Assembly (NCBI GenBank): GCA_963803335.1
Contig: CAWDME010000012.1
Location: 620,001-684,000 of the forward strand
Origin: DASSUW01 sp963803335
GTDB taxonomy: Bacteria; Actinomycetota; Thermoleophilia; Solirubrobacterales; Solirubrobacteraceae
DNA: 64,000 nucleotides
Reading direction: 5' to 3'
Positions 14,165 through 23,381 of this stretch are shown in pieces (positions within the stretch are counted from its first letter, which is position 1; the number at the start of each line of letters is the position of its first letter). Made by a program: the position numbers and the translations under genes. The notes beneath the pieces are model-generated. The model had not been told where the DNA came from. It saw nothing but the letters and a program-made list of their open reading frames with translations, and did not search any database.

Positions 14165-15658
14165 TCACCCGACCTGCCGGTCGTGTCCCTGCCAGAACGG
14201 CTCGCGGAGCGTGCTCTTGAGCACTTTGCCCGCGCCCGACTTGGGAAGCGACTCCTCCCGGATCTCGAGCGATCGCGGCACCTTGAAGCCGGCGATCCGC
14301 TCGCGGCAGTGCTCGATGAGCGCGTCGGGATCGACCTCGCAGCCGGCCTCCGGCACCACCACGGCATGCACAGCCTCACCCCAGCGCTCGTGTGGTACTC
14401 CGAACACGGCCGCCTCGCGCACGGCGGGATGATCCACGAGCACCGACTCGACCTCGATCGAGTAGACGTTCTCGCCGCCCGTGATGATCATGTCCTTCGC
14501 GCGGTCGACCATGAACAGGTAGCCGTGCTCGTCGGCGTAGGCGACGTCGCCTGAGCGATACCAGCCGTCGACGAGCGCGTCGGCGGTGGCATCCGGGCGG
14601 TTCCAGTATCCGCGCATGATGTTCGGGCCGCGGATCCACAGCTCACCGATGTCACCGGGCGCGAGCGGCTCGCCGAGCGGCCCGCGCACCTGCACCTGGA
14701 CACCGGCCACGGGCGCGCCCATGGAGCGCAGCCGCTCGCCGGCGCGGTGATCGCGCGGAGTGAGGTGCGAGACCGTGGGCGCGGCCTCGGTCATCCCGTA
14801 GAACTGCGCCACGTCGCAGTCGAACGCCTCCAGCACCCTGCGCTGCAGCTCGGGCGAGATCGGCGACGCCGCGTACTGGATGTGGCGGAGGCTGCTCAGG
14901 TCGGCCGAGTCGAAGTCCGGATGCTCGAGCAGCATCGCCAGCATCGTCGGCACGAACACCGCGTGCGTCGCCCGCTCGCGCTCGATCGCGGCGAGCACCG
15001 CGCCCGGGTCAAAGCGCGGGAGGACGACCTGCCTCGCCCCGACCCACGTGCAGGCGAGCACGTTGGCGGTGCCGGCGACGTGGAACATCGGGCAGAAGTG
15101 CAGCCACACGTCGTCCGCCGTGTGCCCGGTGGCGATCAGGTTGTGCCGGGCGTTTGCCAGCAGGTTCTCGTGGCTGAGCATGACGCCCTTGGGACGCCCG
15201 GTGGTGCCGCCGGTGTACGAGATCGCGGCCAGGGCGCCGCCGTCGCAGCCGGGCGGGTCGGCCGGCGTGCCGGCGGCGAGCGCGTCCCACTCATCCTCGC
15301 CGATGACGCGCGGCCCGAGCCGCCGCGCGACCTCGAGCCGCTCGGCGTCGGCGACCAGCACGTCCACGCCCGCGTCATCCACCGTGAACGCCAGCTCGTC
15401 CGGCGACAGGCGGAAGTTGAGGTCGACGAGCACGCGCCCGAAGGCCGGCACGGCCAGCCATGCCTCGAGGTGGGCGAGCGAGTTCGCGCCCAGATAGCCG
15501 ATCCGCTCGCCGAGTCCGCCGAGCGCGGCGCCGATCGCACCGACGCGGCGCGCGAGCTGGCCATAGCTGAGCGATCGCTCACCGGCCACCACGGCGGGCG
15601 CGTCGGCGAACCGCGACGCGGCGCGGGCGAGCGGCCAGCTCAGATCGCCGGTGGTCAT
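14165..15658 (-). CDS. Acyl-CoA synthetase (AMP-forming, ANL superfamily)
   Basis: This 497-residue enzyme starts at ATG 15658, overlapping the amidohydrolase stop (ATGA). All ANL core motifs are present: the P-loop SYTGGTTGRPKGVMLSH, the A5 motif QFYGMTEAAP, A7 WYRSGDVAYADEHGYLFMVD, and the C-terminal catalytic lysine in KSGAGKVLKS. It activates a carboxylic acid to its CoA thioester with ATP. The length and short C-terminal domain fit medium-chain or aromatic acid ligases. Membership in an operon with branched-chain-type ABC uptake, MaoC and SDR genes suggests it primes the imported acid for side-chain oxidation. The substrate is not readable from sequence. Confidence 0.92.
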   Translation of the reverse strand: MTTGDLSWPLARAASRFADAPAVVAGERSLSYGQLARRVGAIGAALGGLGERIGYLGANSLAHLEAWLAVPAFGRVLVDLNFRLSPDELAFTVDDAGVDVLVADAERLEVARRLGPRVIGEDEWDALAAGTPADPPGCDGGALAAISYTGGTTGRPKGVMLSHENLLANARHNLIATGHTADDVWLHFCPMFHVAGTANVLACTWVGARQVVLPRFDPGAVLAAIERERATHAVFVPTMLAMLLEHPDFDSADLSSLRHIQYAASPISPELQRRVLEAFDCDVAQFYGMTEAAPTVSHLTPRDHRAGERLRSMGAPVAGVQVQVRGPLGEPLAPGDIGELWIRGPNIMRGYWNRPDATADALVDGWYRSGDVAYADEHGYLFMVDRAKDMIITGGENVYSIEVESVLVDHPAVREAAVFGVPHERWGEAVHAVVVPEAGCEVDPDALIEHCRERIAGFKVPRSLEIREESLPKSGAGKVLKSTLREPFWQGHDRQVG

Positions 15659-16527
15659 CCCCGCAGGCCCAGCAGGCGTGCCGCGTTCTCCTTCAACACG
15701 AGCGGCCGGACCTCGTCGCGGATCGGCAGCTTCTCGAAATCGGCCAGCCAGCGGTCCGGCGTGATCAGCGGGTAGTCCGAGCCGAACAGCATCTTGTGCT
15801 TGAGCCGGGTGTTGACGTACTGCACGAGGATCTCGGGGAAGTACTTCGGCGACCAGCCCGACAGGTCGATGTAGACGTTCGGCTTGTGCGTCGCGATCGC
15901 GAGCGCCTCCTCCTGCCACGGGAACGACGGGTGGGCGAGGATGATGTCGAGCTCCGGGAAGTCGGCCGCGACGTCGTCCACGAGCATCGGGTTGGAGTAC
16001 TTGAGCTTCACCCCTCCCCCGCCCGGCATGCCCGCGCCGATTCCCGTCGTACCCGAGTGGAACAGCGCGATCAGCCCGGCCTCGGCGATCACCTCGTAAA
16101 GCGGGTAGAACGCGCGGTCGTCGGGCGAGAACGCCTGGATGTTCGGGTGGAACTTGAAACCGCGGACGCCGCGCTCGATCAGTTCGCGCGCCTCGCGCAC
16201 GCCGAGCTTGCCCTTGTGCGGATCGACCGACGCGAACGGGATGAGCACGTCCGGATTCGCCTCGGCCGCCGCGAGTACCTCGTCGGTGCCGAGGCGCCGC
16301 CGCCCCATCCCCGCCTCGTCGTCGACGTTGAAGATGACGGCGGCCATGCGGCGCTCGCGGTAGTAGTCGGCCACCTCCTGCGCCGTCGGCTGCGGAGGCG
16401 AGCCGCCGAAGTACTCCGCCGCGGCGTCCAGCAGCTCCGCCGTGACCGGGTCCTGCGGCTCGCCCGCGTTGCGCTCGGCGTGCGTGTGCACGTCGATCGC
16501 GACGAGATTGTCGACGTCGAGCCTCAC
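15655..16527 (-). CDS. Amidohydrolase family 2 (ACMSD-like) metal hydrolase/decarboxylase
   Basis: The enzyme has 290 residues from GTG 16527, overlapping the SDR stop as GTGA. It is a metal-dependent TIM barrel: the N-terminal IDVHTHAE pair (His14, His16), GVRGFKFHPN, LIALFHSGTTG, IILAHPSFPW and the terminal metal Asp in LFGSDYPLITP. The group contains decarboxylases (ACMSD, gamma-resorcylate type), hydratases and lactonases. In aromatic pathways such enzymes decarboxylate or cleave CoA-free intermediates. Its position between the ligase and SDR, with overlaps on both sides, makes a catabolic step likely, but the reaction type stays open. Confidence 0.88.
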   Translation of the reverse strand: MRLDVDNLVAIDVHTHAERNAGEPQDPVTAELLDAAAEYFGGSPPQPTAQEVADYYRERRMAAVIFNVDDEAGMGRRRLGTDEVLAAAEANPDVLIPFASVDPHKGKLGVREARELIERGVRGFKFHPNIQAFSPDDRAFYPLYEVIAEAGLIALFHSGTTGIGAGMPGGGGVKLKYSNPMLVDDVAADFPELDIILAHPSFPWQEEALAIATHKPNVYIDLSGWSPKYFPEILVQYVNTRLKHKMLFGSDYPLITPDRWLADFEKLPIRDEVRPLVLKENAARLLGLRG

Positions 16528-17441
16528 GACAGATCGAGCGCGGGGAGCCGGACTCCGTAGGGCTGCTGCGACGACCCGAAGGCGCTCTCCCAGCAAGCCG
16601 CGATCTCCTCGGCCGTCCAGCCGCCGTCGCGCAGCTCGGCCACGAGCTCGGCCGGGTGGGAGTAGAGGCTCAGGCGATCGCCGCCGATGCCGATCGCCTG
16701 ACCGGTGATGCCGGCGGCGGCATCGGAGGCGAGGAACACCACGAGCGGGGCGCAGTCCTCCGGCATGCCGATCGCATGCTCGCGCCGTACGTCGGCGGGA
16801 AAGTCCTCGCCTGCCTCGGCGCGCGCCACGAGCGGCTCGTAGATCGGGATACTCGCCGTCATCTGCGTCCACGCCGTCGGCACCACGGCGTTGACCGTGA
16901 TCTGGGCGCGGGCGAGCTCGAGCGCCCACGTGCGCGCGAACGCGACGATCCCGGCCTTCGCGGCCGCGTAGTTCGTCTGCCCGAAGTTGCCGAACTGCCC
17001 GGCCGGCGAGCCGACGACGATGATCCGGCCGCCCTCCTCCTGCTGGCGCATCCGGACCGCCGCCGCGCGCGCGCACGTGAACGTCCCACGCAGGTGCGTG
17101 CGGAGCACGACGTCGAAGTCCTCGTCGGTCATCTTCCACAGCACCTTGTCGCGCAGCACGCCCGCGTTGGTGATCATCACGTCGAGGCGGCCGAACTCGT
17201 CCACGGCGCGCGCCACCAGCGCGTCTGCCGCCTCGGTGTCACCGATCGTGCGCACCTCCGCGACCGCCCGGCCGCCCTCGGCGGCGATCGCGTCGGTCGT
17301 CGCTCGGGCGGCGTCTCCGTCCACGTCGTTGACCACCACGGCCGCGCCGGCCTGCGCGAGCGCCTCGGCGTAGGCGCGCCCCAGGCCGCGCCCGCTGCCG
17401 GTCACCACCGCCACCTTGCCGTCGAGTCGCAGCGCGCTCAT
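16524..17441 (-). CDS. Short-chain dehydrogenase, MFE-2 type 3-hydroxyacyl-CoA dehydrogenase-like
   Basis: This 305-residue SDR starts at ATG 17441 (ATGA overlap with MaoC). It shows the cofactor motif VVTGSGRGLGRAYAEALAQ, NAGV, a Ser in VVGSPAG and the active site NYAAAKAG. The NDVDGD after beta-2 favours NAD. The extended C-terminus and the opening LDGKVAVVTGSGRGLGRAYA resemble the (3R)-hydroxyacyl-CoA dehydrogenase part of peroxisomal multifunctional enzyme 2. Since a MaoC (hydratase 2) gene directly precedes it, the two would supply both MFE-2 activities as separate proteins. Confidence 0.88.
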   Translation of the reverse strand: MSALRLDGKVAVVTGSGRGLGRAYAEALAQAGAAVVVNDVDGDAARATTDAIAAEGGRAVAEVRTIGDTEAADALVARAVDEFGRLDVMITNAGVLRDKVLWKMTDEDFDVVLRTHLRGTFTCARAAAVRMRQQEEGGRIIVVGSPAGQFGNFGQTNYAAAKAGIVAFARTWALELARAQITVNAVVPTAWTQMTASIPIYEPLVARAEAGEDFPADVRREHAIGMPEDCAPLVVFLASDAAAGITGQAIGIGGDRLSLYSHPAELVAELRDGGWTAEEIAACWESAFGSSQQPYGVRLPALDLS

Positions 17442-17917
17442 GCGTAGTACCGGAACAGGCACTCGGCGACGAGCGCGGGCTTGGCCGAGTCTTTGACCTC
17501 GATCGTCAGCGCGACCTTGACCTGCATGCCGCCGCGGACCTCCTCGACCTGGAGGATCTCGCCGCTGCCGCGGAACTCCGATCCGACGGGGAGCGGCGCC
17601 GGGAAGCGCAGCCGGTCCATGCCGTAGTTCACGCTCGTCGCGGCGTCGCTCACCTGCAGCAGCTCCTGCGAGATCGGTGCCAGCAGCCCGACGCCGAGGT
17701 ACCCGTGCGCGATCGTGCCCCCGAACGGCGAGTCCTTCGCGCGTTCGGGGTCGACGTGGATGTAGTTGTGGTCCTCGGTAACGCTGGCGAACTCGTCGAC
17801 ACGCTGCTGTGTCATGGGGCGCCAGTCCGTGGGGCCGATCTGCCGGCCCACATGGGCCGGCAGATCCGCGAGCTCGGTCACGACGCCCCGGGTGCCCGTG
17901 GCGTGAGGTCCTGTCAT
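17438..17917 (-). CDS. MaoC-like (R)-specific enoyl-CoA hydratase
   Basis: This 159-residue hot-dog protein starts at ATG 17917, which shares its A with the stop of the binding-protein gene (TGATG). The hydratase-2 motif EDHNYIHVDPERAKDSPFGG followed by TIAHGYLGVGLL supplies the catalytic Asp/His dyad. The opening HVGRQIGPTDWRPMTQQRVD is typical of bacterial single-domain MaoC proteins. It would hydrate a 2-enoyl-CoA to the (R)-3-hydroxyacyl-CoA used by the SDR. It is central in the operon between transport and CoA-pathway genes. Confidence 0.92.
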   Translation of the reverse strand: MTGPHATGTRGVVTELADLPAHVGRQIGPTDWRPMTQQRVDEFASVTEDHNYIHVDPERAKDSPFGGTIAHGYLGVGLLAPISQELLQVSDAATSVNYGMDRLRFPAPLPVGSEFRGSGEILQVEEVRGGMQVKVALTIEVKDSAKPALVAECLFRYYA

Positions 17918-19173
17918 CAGCTCCCTCCGAAGTCGTAGTTGTCCGCGTCCGGTGCCGCGCTGGGCTCGCCGAGCGACTCGAGGCCGCCGGGAGCGTCCTT
18001 GGAGACCTTGGCGATGTAGACGAGCTTCCCGGGCGGCCTCGACGGGTCGGTGAAGTCGAGCGTGCCGGCGATCGTGCCGCCGGTGTCGAGCGCGTCGAGC
18101 GAGTGCAGGGCATCGAGGACGCCCTTGCGGGTGAGGTCCTTGTTCTCGCACGCCTTGGTCAGCGCGGCGTCGGCGATCTGCGCACCGGCGTACGCGTAGA
18201 GCGAGCCGTTCGAGGACGGCGTGCCCTTCGGATACTTGGCCTGGTACGCGGTGAGGAACTTCTGCACGCCGTCGGCCTGCACGGAGAGCGGCGCCATCGA
18301 GGAGACGACGAAGTAGTTCGCCACCAACGCCTTCGCGGCCGGCGTGGTCAGCAGCTGCGGCGTCCAGCCGGGGCCGTTGGCGACGATCGGCACGTCGAGC
18401 TTCTGCGCGGCGGCCACACCGGCGAGCGAGGCGGCCTGCGGCGGAGCTGCCGAGAACAGGATCGCCTTCACGCCGGCGCGCTTGAACGCGGCCACCTGGC
18501 CGGTCATGTCCTGGTCGGCGGGCGTGATCTTCTGCTCGACGATCTTGAGGTCGTGCTTTGAGGCGGCGAACTTGGAGCCCTTCAGCGCGTTCTCGCCGTA
18601 GTCGCCCTCGAAGTAGAGATGCCCGATGCTGTCGCCCGCCTTGACGCCGTGCTTGTTCATGAGGAAGTCGACGGCGTTGATCGCCTCGATGTCGTAGGTG
18701 GTGCCGGCGATGGCGACGTTCTCGCTCGGGAGGATGTCCGACGTCCAGCCGGCGAAGTTGAGGAACATGTCCTGCTTCTCGACGGACGGGAGCAGCGCCG
18801 ACGTGATCGGCGAGCCGAGCACGAGGCCGAGGCCGATGATGTCGCCGGACATCTGCTGGTAGGCGGCGACGGCCTTCTGTGGGTCGTAGCCGGTGTCCTG
18901 GACCGTGACCTTGACCTTCCGGCCGCAGATCCCGCCGGCCTTGTTCTTGGCCTCCCAATAGAGATTGGCGCCCTCCATCATCGCCTTGCCGTTGGGTGCG
19001 AACACTCCCGAGAGATCGGGCAGGTAGCCGAGCGTGATCGTGTCCGCCGTCGCGCCCGGGCCGGTCTTCACGCCGCCCGACGCGCTACCGCCACCGTCGT
19101 CGCCGCCTTTCCCGCACGCTCCGACGGCGAGCGCGAGCGCCACCACCGTGATCGAGAACAGACGTCTGCTCAT
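17917..19173 (-). CDS. Branched-chain-type ABC transporter substrate-binding lipoprotein
   Basis: This 418-residue protein starts at ATG 19173. It has a lipoprotein signal, LALAVGAC with lipidation at Cys20, followed by a Gly/Ser linker. The periplasmic-binding type 1 fold (LivJ/Peripla_BP_6) is clear: TITLGYLPDLSGVFAPNGKA, AAYQQMSGDIIGLGLVLGSP, GHLYFEGDYGENALKG and AFKRAGVKAILFSAAPPQAA. LivJ-type proteins outside amino-acid uptake often bind aromatic or dicarboxylic acids, and the CoA-pathway genes downstream favour that here. It overlaps LivM upstream (ATGA). Confidence 0.92.
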   Translation of the reverse strand: MSRRLFSITVVALALAVGACGKGGDDGGGSASGGVKTGPGATADTITLGYLPDLSGVFAPNGKAMMEGANLYWEAKNKAGGICGRKVKVTVQDTGYDPQKAVAAYQQMSGDIIGLGLVLGSPITSALLPSVEKQDMFLNFAGWTSDILPSENVAIAGTTYDIEAINAVDFLMNKHGVKAGDSIGHLYFEGDYGENALKGSKFAASKHDLKIVEQKITPADQDMTGQVAAFKRAGVKAILFSAAPPQAASLAGVAAAQKLDVPIVANGPGWTPQLLTTPAAKALVANYFVVSSMAPLSVQADGVQKFLTAYQAKYPKGTPSSNGSLYAYAGAQIADAALTKACENKDLTRKGVLDALHSLDALDTGGTIAGTLDFTDPSRPPGKLVYIAKVSKDAPGGLESLGEPSAAPDADNYDFGGS

Positions 19174-20243
19174 GTGACTTCCTCCTTGATGGCGGGGGAC
19201 CGGAAGCGGCGAGCGAGCCCGGCGAGCCCGTCGCGTGCGAACAGCAGGACGGCGACGATCGCCGCGCCGTAGATGAAGCGGGACAGCTCCGACGCGCCGA
19301 TGCCGCCACTGCCCGGCTCGGCGAGCAGCGGCACCGAGCCGCTGTAGTGGTTGAGGACGAGCGGGAGTGCGGTGACGAACACGGCGCCGGCGGCGGCTCC
19401 GCCGACCGAGCCGGCGCCGCCGATCACGATCATCACCAGGAAGTCGACGGAGAGCAGGAAGCCGAACGAGTCGGGGACGATCCGCCCGAATGCCAGCGCG
19501 TACAGAACGCCGCCGAGGCCGGCGTACATCGAAGAGACCGTGAATGCGGCCGCCTTGTAGCGAACGACATCGACGCCCATGACCGCCGCGGCGACCTCGC
19601 TGTCGCGCAGCGTCCCGAACGCGCGACCGGGCCGGCTCCGTACGAGGTTGCGCCCGTACCAGATCGAGCCGGCGCAGAGGACGAGGCCCAGATACCACAG
19701 CCGCTCGAGCTGGCCGTACGGCACGCCGAGGATCACGAAGCGTTCGGGATCCGCGTCGGAGAACGAAAACCCGAACGCCCTGAACGGCTCGACCGTCACC
19801 CCCGCGTAGCCGCCGGTGATCGCGGCCGCGTTCTGCAGGATGTGCTGACCGAGGAACACGAGCCCCAGCGAGGCGAGGCCGAGGTAGATGCCGCGCACGC
19901 GGCCGGAGATCGGGCTGAACAGCGCGCCGGCGACGCCGGCCAGCGCGACCGCGCCGAACAGCGCGAGCACCGGTGGCAGCCCCAGCCCCGACGGTGCATC
20001 CGCGCCCGGCACGTCCGTGCCGGCCAGGAACGCGTAGCCGTAGGCGCCGATCGCGACGAAGAAGGCGTGCCCGAGCGAGAGCTGGCCGGCGAGGCCGACG
20101 AGCAGCGTCAGCCCGATCGCCGCGATGATTGCCGCCATCGCGAACAGCCCGGTCTGCAGCCAGAACGCCTCGAGGTAGATCGGCAGCGCCGCGAGGACCA
20201 CGACCACGATCACGGCGACCGCGACGCCGGCGCGCCTAGACAC
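19170..20243 (-). CDS. livM: Branched-chain-type ABC transporter permease LivM
   Basis: This 357-residue permease starts at GTG 20243, overlapping LivH by 8 bp. About nine transmembrane segments carry the LivM signatures LVGLAGQLSLGHAFFVAIGA in the N-terminal half and RAFGTLRDSEVAAAVMGVDV (EAA-like loop), with IVIGGAGSVGGAAAGAVFV near the C-terminus. It forms the membrane channel with LivH. The symbol follows family convention; substrate specificity need not be branched-chain amino acids. Confidence 0.92.
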   Translation of the reverse strand: MSRRAGVAVAVIVVVVLAALPIYLEAFWLQTGLFAMAAIIAAIGLTLLVGLAGQLSLGHAFFVAIGAYGYAFLAGTDVPGADAPSGLGLPPVLALFGAVALAGVAGALFSPISGRVRGIYLGLASLGLVFLGQHILQNAAAITGGYAGVTVEPFRAFGFSFSDADPERFVILGVPYGQLERLWYLGLVLCAGSIWYGRNLVRSRPGRAFGTLRDSEVAAAVMGVDVVRYKAAAFTVSSMYAGLGGVLYALAFGRIVPDSFGFLLSVDFLVMIVIGGAGSVGGAAAGAVFVTALPLVLNHYSGSVPLLAEPGSGGIGASELSRFIYGAAIVAVLLFARDGLAGLARRFRSPAIKEEVT

Positions 20244-21126
20244 GGGTCACCTCCCGGGTGCCGAGCAGCCCCGACGGGCGGACCAGCAGGACCAGCAGCA
20301 TCACGACCCACGGCGCCACCGTGCCGATGCCGCGCCCGAGGAACGACAGCTCGTCCTGGTAGCCCGAGCACAGGACCGACACGACGCCGATGAGCAGCCC
20401 GCCGACAACCGCGCCGGCGGGCGAGTCGAACCCGCCGAGCACGACCGCCGGGATCGCGGCCAGCGCGACCACGCCGGCGTCTGCGGTGACGCCCGCAGCG
20501 GGGAACGAGGTCAGGAACAGGCCGCCCACGGCGGCCAGCGCACCGGCCAGCGCCCAGGCGGCCGCCGCGACGCGATTGAGGCGGATGCCCATCAGCGATG
20601 CCGTCTCGCCGTCCTCGGCTGCCGAGCGCATCGCGACGCCCCAGTCGCTGAACTTCACCGCGGCGCCGAGCGCCGCCACGAGGACGAGAGCGACCGCTCC
20701 GGCGATCACCCGCGAGGCGGGGACGCGGATGCCGGCGAGCTCCACCACGCCGGAGCCCCACGGGGCGCCGATGCTCACCACGTCGGTGCCGATCTCCCGC
20801 GTGAGCTCGGTCGACAGCAGGATGTTGACGCCCAGCGTGAGGATCGCCAGCGTGCCGAGATCCGCTGCGCGGATCCGGCGGATCAGGATCATGTCGACCA
20901 GCACCGACGCGACCGCGGCGATCAGGATGCCGGCGACCACCGCGGGCCAGAACCCGATCGAGTCGTGCAGCCGGCCGATCGCGTACGCGCCGAGCAGGAG
21001 CACCGAGCCCTGGGCGAAGTTGATCACGCCGGTGGCGCGGAAGATCGTCACGAAGCCGAGGGCCACCAAGGAGTAGATCGCCCCGAGGAAGATCCCCCCG
21101 ACGAGCAGGGTCACGAACTGGTTCAC
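20236..21126 (-). CDS. livH: Branched-chain-type ABC transporter permease LivH
   Basis: The product has 296 residues from GTG 21126, which overlaps the ATPase stop as GTGA. It shows the LivH pattern: FLGAIYSLVALGFVTIFRAT, GVINFAQGSVLLLGAYAIG, the cytoplasmic loop AMRSAAEDGETASLMGIRLN and the final GREVTRV-type tail after LLVRPSGLLG. There are eight or so membrane segments. It pairs with LivM and with the fused ATPase. All four transport cistrons overlap, which implies a single polycistronic message. Confidence 0.92.
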   Translation of the reverse strand: MNQFVTLLVGGIFLGAIYSLVALGFVTIFRATGVINFAQGSVLLLGAYAIGRLHDSIGFWPAVVAGILIAAVASVLVDMILIRRIRAADLGTLAILTLGVNILLSTELTREIGTDVVSIGAPWGSGVVELAGIRVPASRVIAGAVALVLVAALGAAVKFSDWGVAMRSAAEDGETASLMGIRLNRVAAAAWALAGALAAVGGLFLTSFPAAGVTADAGVVALAAIPAVVLGGFDSPAGAVVGGLLIGVVSVLCSGYQDELSFLGRGIGTVAPWVVMLLVLLVRPSGLLGTREVTRV

Positions 21127-22730
21127 GCCGCGCCTCCCAGATAGGCGCGCACGACCTCGGGATCGTTCTGGACCGCGGCCGGCGGCCCGTCGGCGATCCG
21201 CCGGCCGAAGTCCAAGACCGTCACGCGGTCGGCGATCCCCATCACGAAGGTCATGTCGTGCTCGACGACCAGCACCGAGATGCCGAGCTCGCTGCGCGCT
21301 GTCGCGACCGCGCGCGCCATCGCGGCGGACTCGTCGCTCGTCATGCCGGCGACCGGCTCGTCGAGCAGCAGGAGCCCCGGTTCCGCGCACAGCGCGCGCG
21401 CCAGCTCGACGCGCTTGCGCGTCCCATAGGACAGCGTTCGCACCAGCCGGTCGACGGCGTCCCCGAGATCGAGTAACCCGGCGATCTCGCGCGCCCGTTG
21501 CGCGTGAGCGGCACGCTCGCGCCGGGCTCCGGGGAGCCGCAGCCCACCGCTGATGAACCCCTCGCGCATCAAGCGGTGGCGCGCGACGAGCAGGTTGTCG
21601 AGCACGGTCGTGCCCGGGGACAGCGCGATGTTCTGGAAGGTTCGCGACACCCCGAGCGCCGCGACGCGGTGCGGCCGCAGCCGTGTGAGCTCGCGGCCGC
21701 CGTAGCGGACGGAGCCCGCGGAGGCCCGATACACCCCGGACAGCACATTCAGACACGTCGACTTGCCGGCACCGTTGGGTCCGATCAGCGCGTGCGTCGA
21801 GCCCGGCCGTACGACGAAGCTCACCTCGTCGAGGGCCGTGATGCCGCCGAAGCGGACGCTGAGCCCCTCGACGACCAGCTCCTCGACGCGCTCCGCGGGC
21901 GGTGCCGTGGGCGCCGACGGCGCCGATGCGGCCGCGGGGGTACCGAGGTAGCGGTCGCGCACGCCGTCGGTCTCCGCGAGCTCCGCTGCGCTGCCCGCCA
22001 GCGACACCGTCCCGACCTCGAGCACCACCGCCCGGTCAGCCACCGCGAGCGCCATCGCCGCGTTCTGCTCCACGAGCACGACCGTGACGCCGCTGCGGTT
22101 GATCTCGCCGATCACCTCGCCGACCTGCGCGACGACCTTGGGCGCCAGTCCGAGCGATGGCTCGTCCAGCAGCAGCAGCTTTGGAGCCGCCATCAGCGCC
22201 CGGCCGATCGCGAGCATCTGCTGCTCGCCACCCGACAGCAGCGCGGCCCGCTGGTGAGCGCGCTCCTTCAGTACCGGGAACAGCTCGAAGACGCGTGTGC
22301 GTGACGCTTCGCGCGCGCGCTTGTCGCGAGCCGCCATTCCTCCGGCACGGAGATTCTCGGCAACCGTCAGGCCACCGAATACCTGCCGCCCCTCTGGAAC
22401 CTGGACAATGCCGCAACGTGCGATGTCTGCCGCGTCGAGGCCGACGAGGCGCCGCCCGGCGAACTCGATGGTGCCGTCGGTGATCGCGCCGCTGCGCCGG
22501 CTCAACGTGCCGGAGATCGCCCGCAGCAAGGTGCTCTTACCGGCGCCGTTGTTGCCGAGGACCGCTACCACGGCGCCTTCGGGGACGCTGAGCGATACGC
22601 CGGCCAGCCCGCGTACCGCCCCGTCGTACGACGCGTGGAGGTCGCGCACGTCCAGCAGGACGTGACCCGCCCCGGCTTGGCCGGGGGTCACGCTCGGCGC
22701 ATCGACGCGGTCGCGCCGCGCAACGTCCAC
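21123..22730 (-). CDS. Fused LivF-LivG double ABC ATPase
   Basis: One 535-residue protein (GTG 22730) holds both ATPases that are normally separate. Residues about 25-255 are LivF-like: GNNGAGKSTLLRAISG, LSGGEQQMLAIGRALM, LLLLDEPSLGLAP. An Ala/Pro-rich linker (AASAPSAPTAPPAE) spans about 258-272. Residues about 275-535 are LivG-like: GPNGAGKSTCLNVLSGVY, TLSYGTRKRVELARALC, LLLLDEPVAGMTSDES, and a C-terminal IADGPPAAVQNDPEVVRAYL. Both halves keep Walker A, signature, Walker B and H-loop, so both should hydrolyse ATP. The fusion fixes a 1:1 F:G dimer. It is the first gene after the regulator. Confidence 0.93.
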   Translation of the reverse strand: MDVARRDRVDAPSVTPGQAGAGHVLLDVRDLHASYDGAVRGLAGVSLSVPEGAVVAVLGNNGAGKSTLLRAISGTLSRRSGAITDGTIEFAGRRLVGLDAADIARCGIVQVPEGRQVFGGLTVAENLRAGGMAARDKRAREASRTRVFELFPVLKERAHQRAALLSGGEQQMLAIGRALMAAPKLLLLDEPSLGLAPKVVAQVGEVIGEINRSGVTVVLVEQNAAMALAVADRAVVLEVGTVSLAGSAAELAETDGVRDRYLGTPAAASAPSAPTAPPAERVEELVVEGLSVRFGGITALDEVSFVVRPGSTHALIGPNGAGKSTCLNVLSGVYRASAGSVRYGGRELTRLRPHRVAALGVSRTFQNIALSPGTTVLDNLLVARHRLMREGFISGGLRLPGARRERAAHAQRAREIAGLLDLGDAVDRLVRTLSYGTRKRVELARALCAEPGLLLLDEPVAGMTSDESAAMARAVATARSELGISVLVVEHDMTFVMGIADRVTVLDFGRRIADGPPAAVQNDPEVVRAYLGGAA

Positions 22731-22769
22731 TCGCTCCCTCCTCCACAGGTCAGGACGGCTGCGAATGTA

Positions 22770-22782
22770 TCAGGTTGCCTGA
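22770..22782. promoter_or_regulatory. MarR-type operator candidate upstream of the transport/CoA operon
   Basis: TCAGGTTGCCTGA is a perfect palindrome with 5-bp arms, 39 bp ahead of the LivF-LivG start and in the 70-bp gap after the MarR stop. Extended by two bases it is TATCAGGTTGCCTGA, which matches 12 of 15 positions at 23380-23394, upstream of the divergent hydrolase. Two related sites flanking one regulator gene is the usual MarR regulon layout. Confidence 0.55.
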
Positions 22783-22800
22783 GTTATGCCACCGGGTGCG

Positions 22801-23271
22801 CTAGCGCGGGCCGAAGCCCGCGCCGAGGCGGTACACGCAGTTCACGAGCGCCTCGAGCAGTTGCGTCCGTTCGCCGTCGTCGAGGTCGGCGAGCATCGCG
22901 TTCTCCATGTGCGTGACCGCGCGGTCGCACGCCGCCAGCACCTCGTTCCCGCGGTCGCTGAGCGCAACCTCCACGACCCGCCCGTGATTGGCGGCCGGCG
23001 CCCGGACGATCAGGCCGTCGGCCTCGAGCGAAGCCAGCACCTCGTTCATCGACTGCGGCGTGACATACGAGCGACGGGCCATCTGGGCATTCGACAGCCC
23101 GGGCCGGTCGCGCAGGATCGACAGCGCCGTGTACTTGGGCACCGTCAGGCCGAACGGAGCGACGAGCGCGCCGATCTCACGGCGCAGCGCCCGGTCCAGC
23201 CGCCCGATGACGTAGCTCAGACGCGGGGTGACGGTGTGCGCGGCGCCGGTCTTCGTGTGGGGCGGCGGCAT
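22801..23271 (-). CDS. MarR-family transcriptional regulator
   Basis: The 156-residue protein has the MarR wHTH: LTVPKYTALSILRDRPGLSN, QMARRSYVTPQSMNEVLASL, LIVRAPAANHGRVVEVALSD with the wing HGR. The dimerising helices are at both ends. Such regulators usually repress and release DNA when an aromatic or CoA-linked ligand binds. It lies directly upstream of the transport/CoA operon and divergent from the secreted hydrolase, with a likely operator on each side, so it is the probable pathway-specific regulator. A CoA-thioester ligand made by the 14165 ligase is a reasonable guess only. Confidence 0.9.
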   Translation of the reverse strand: MPPPHTKTGAAHTVTPRLSYVIGRLDRALRREIGALVAPFGLTVPKYTALSILRDRPGLSNAQMARRSYVTPQSMNEVLASLEADGLIVRAPAANHGRVVEVALSDRGNEVLAACDRAVTHMENAMLADLDDGERTQLLEALVNCVYRLGAGFGPR

Positions 23272-23381
23272 GTCCCGAACCTAGCAGTGCGCGCACCCGG
23301 CGCTCGGGCGACTCCGGAAACGGATCTCAGGCTTCCTCACTTCACTATCGGGCACTGTGCGACGGCTGAGCGACATGACTA

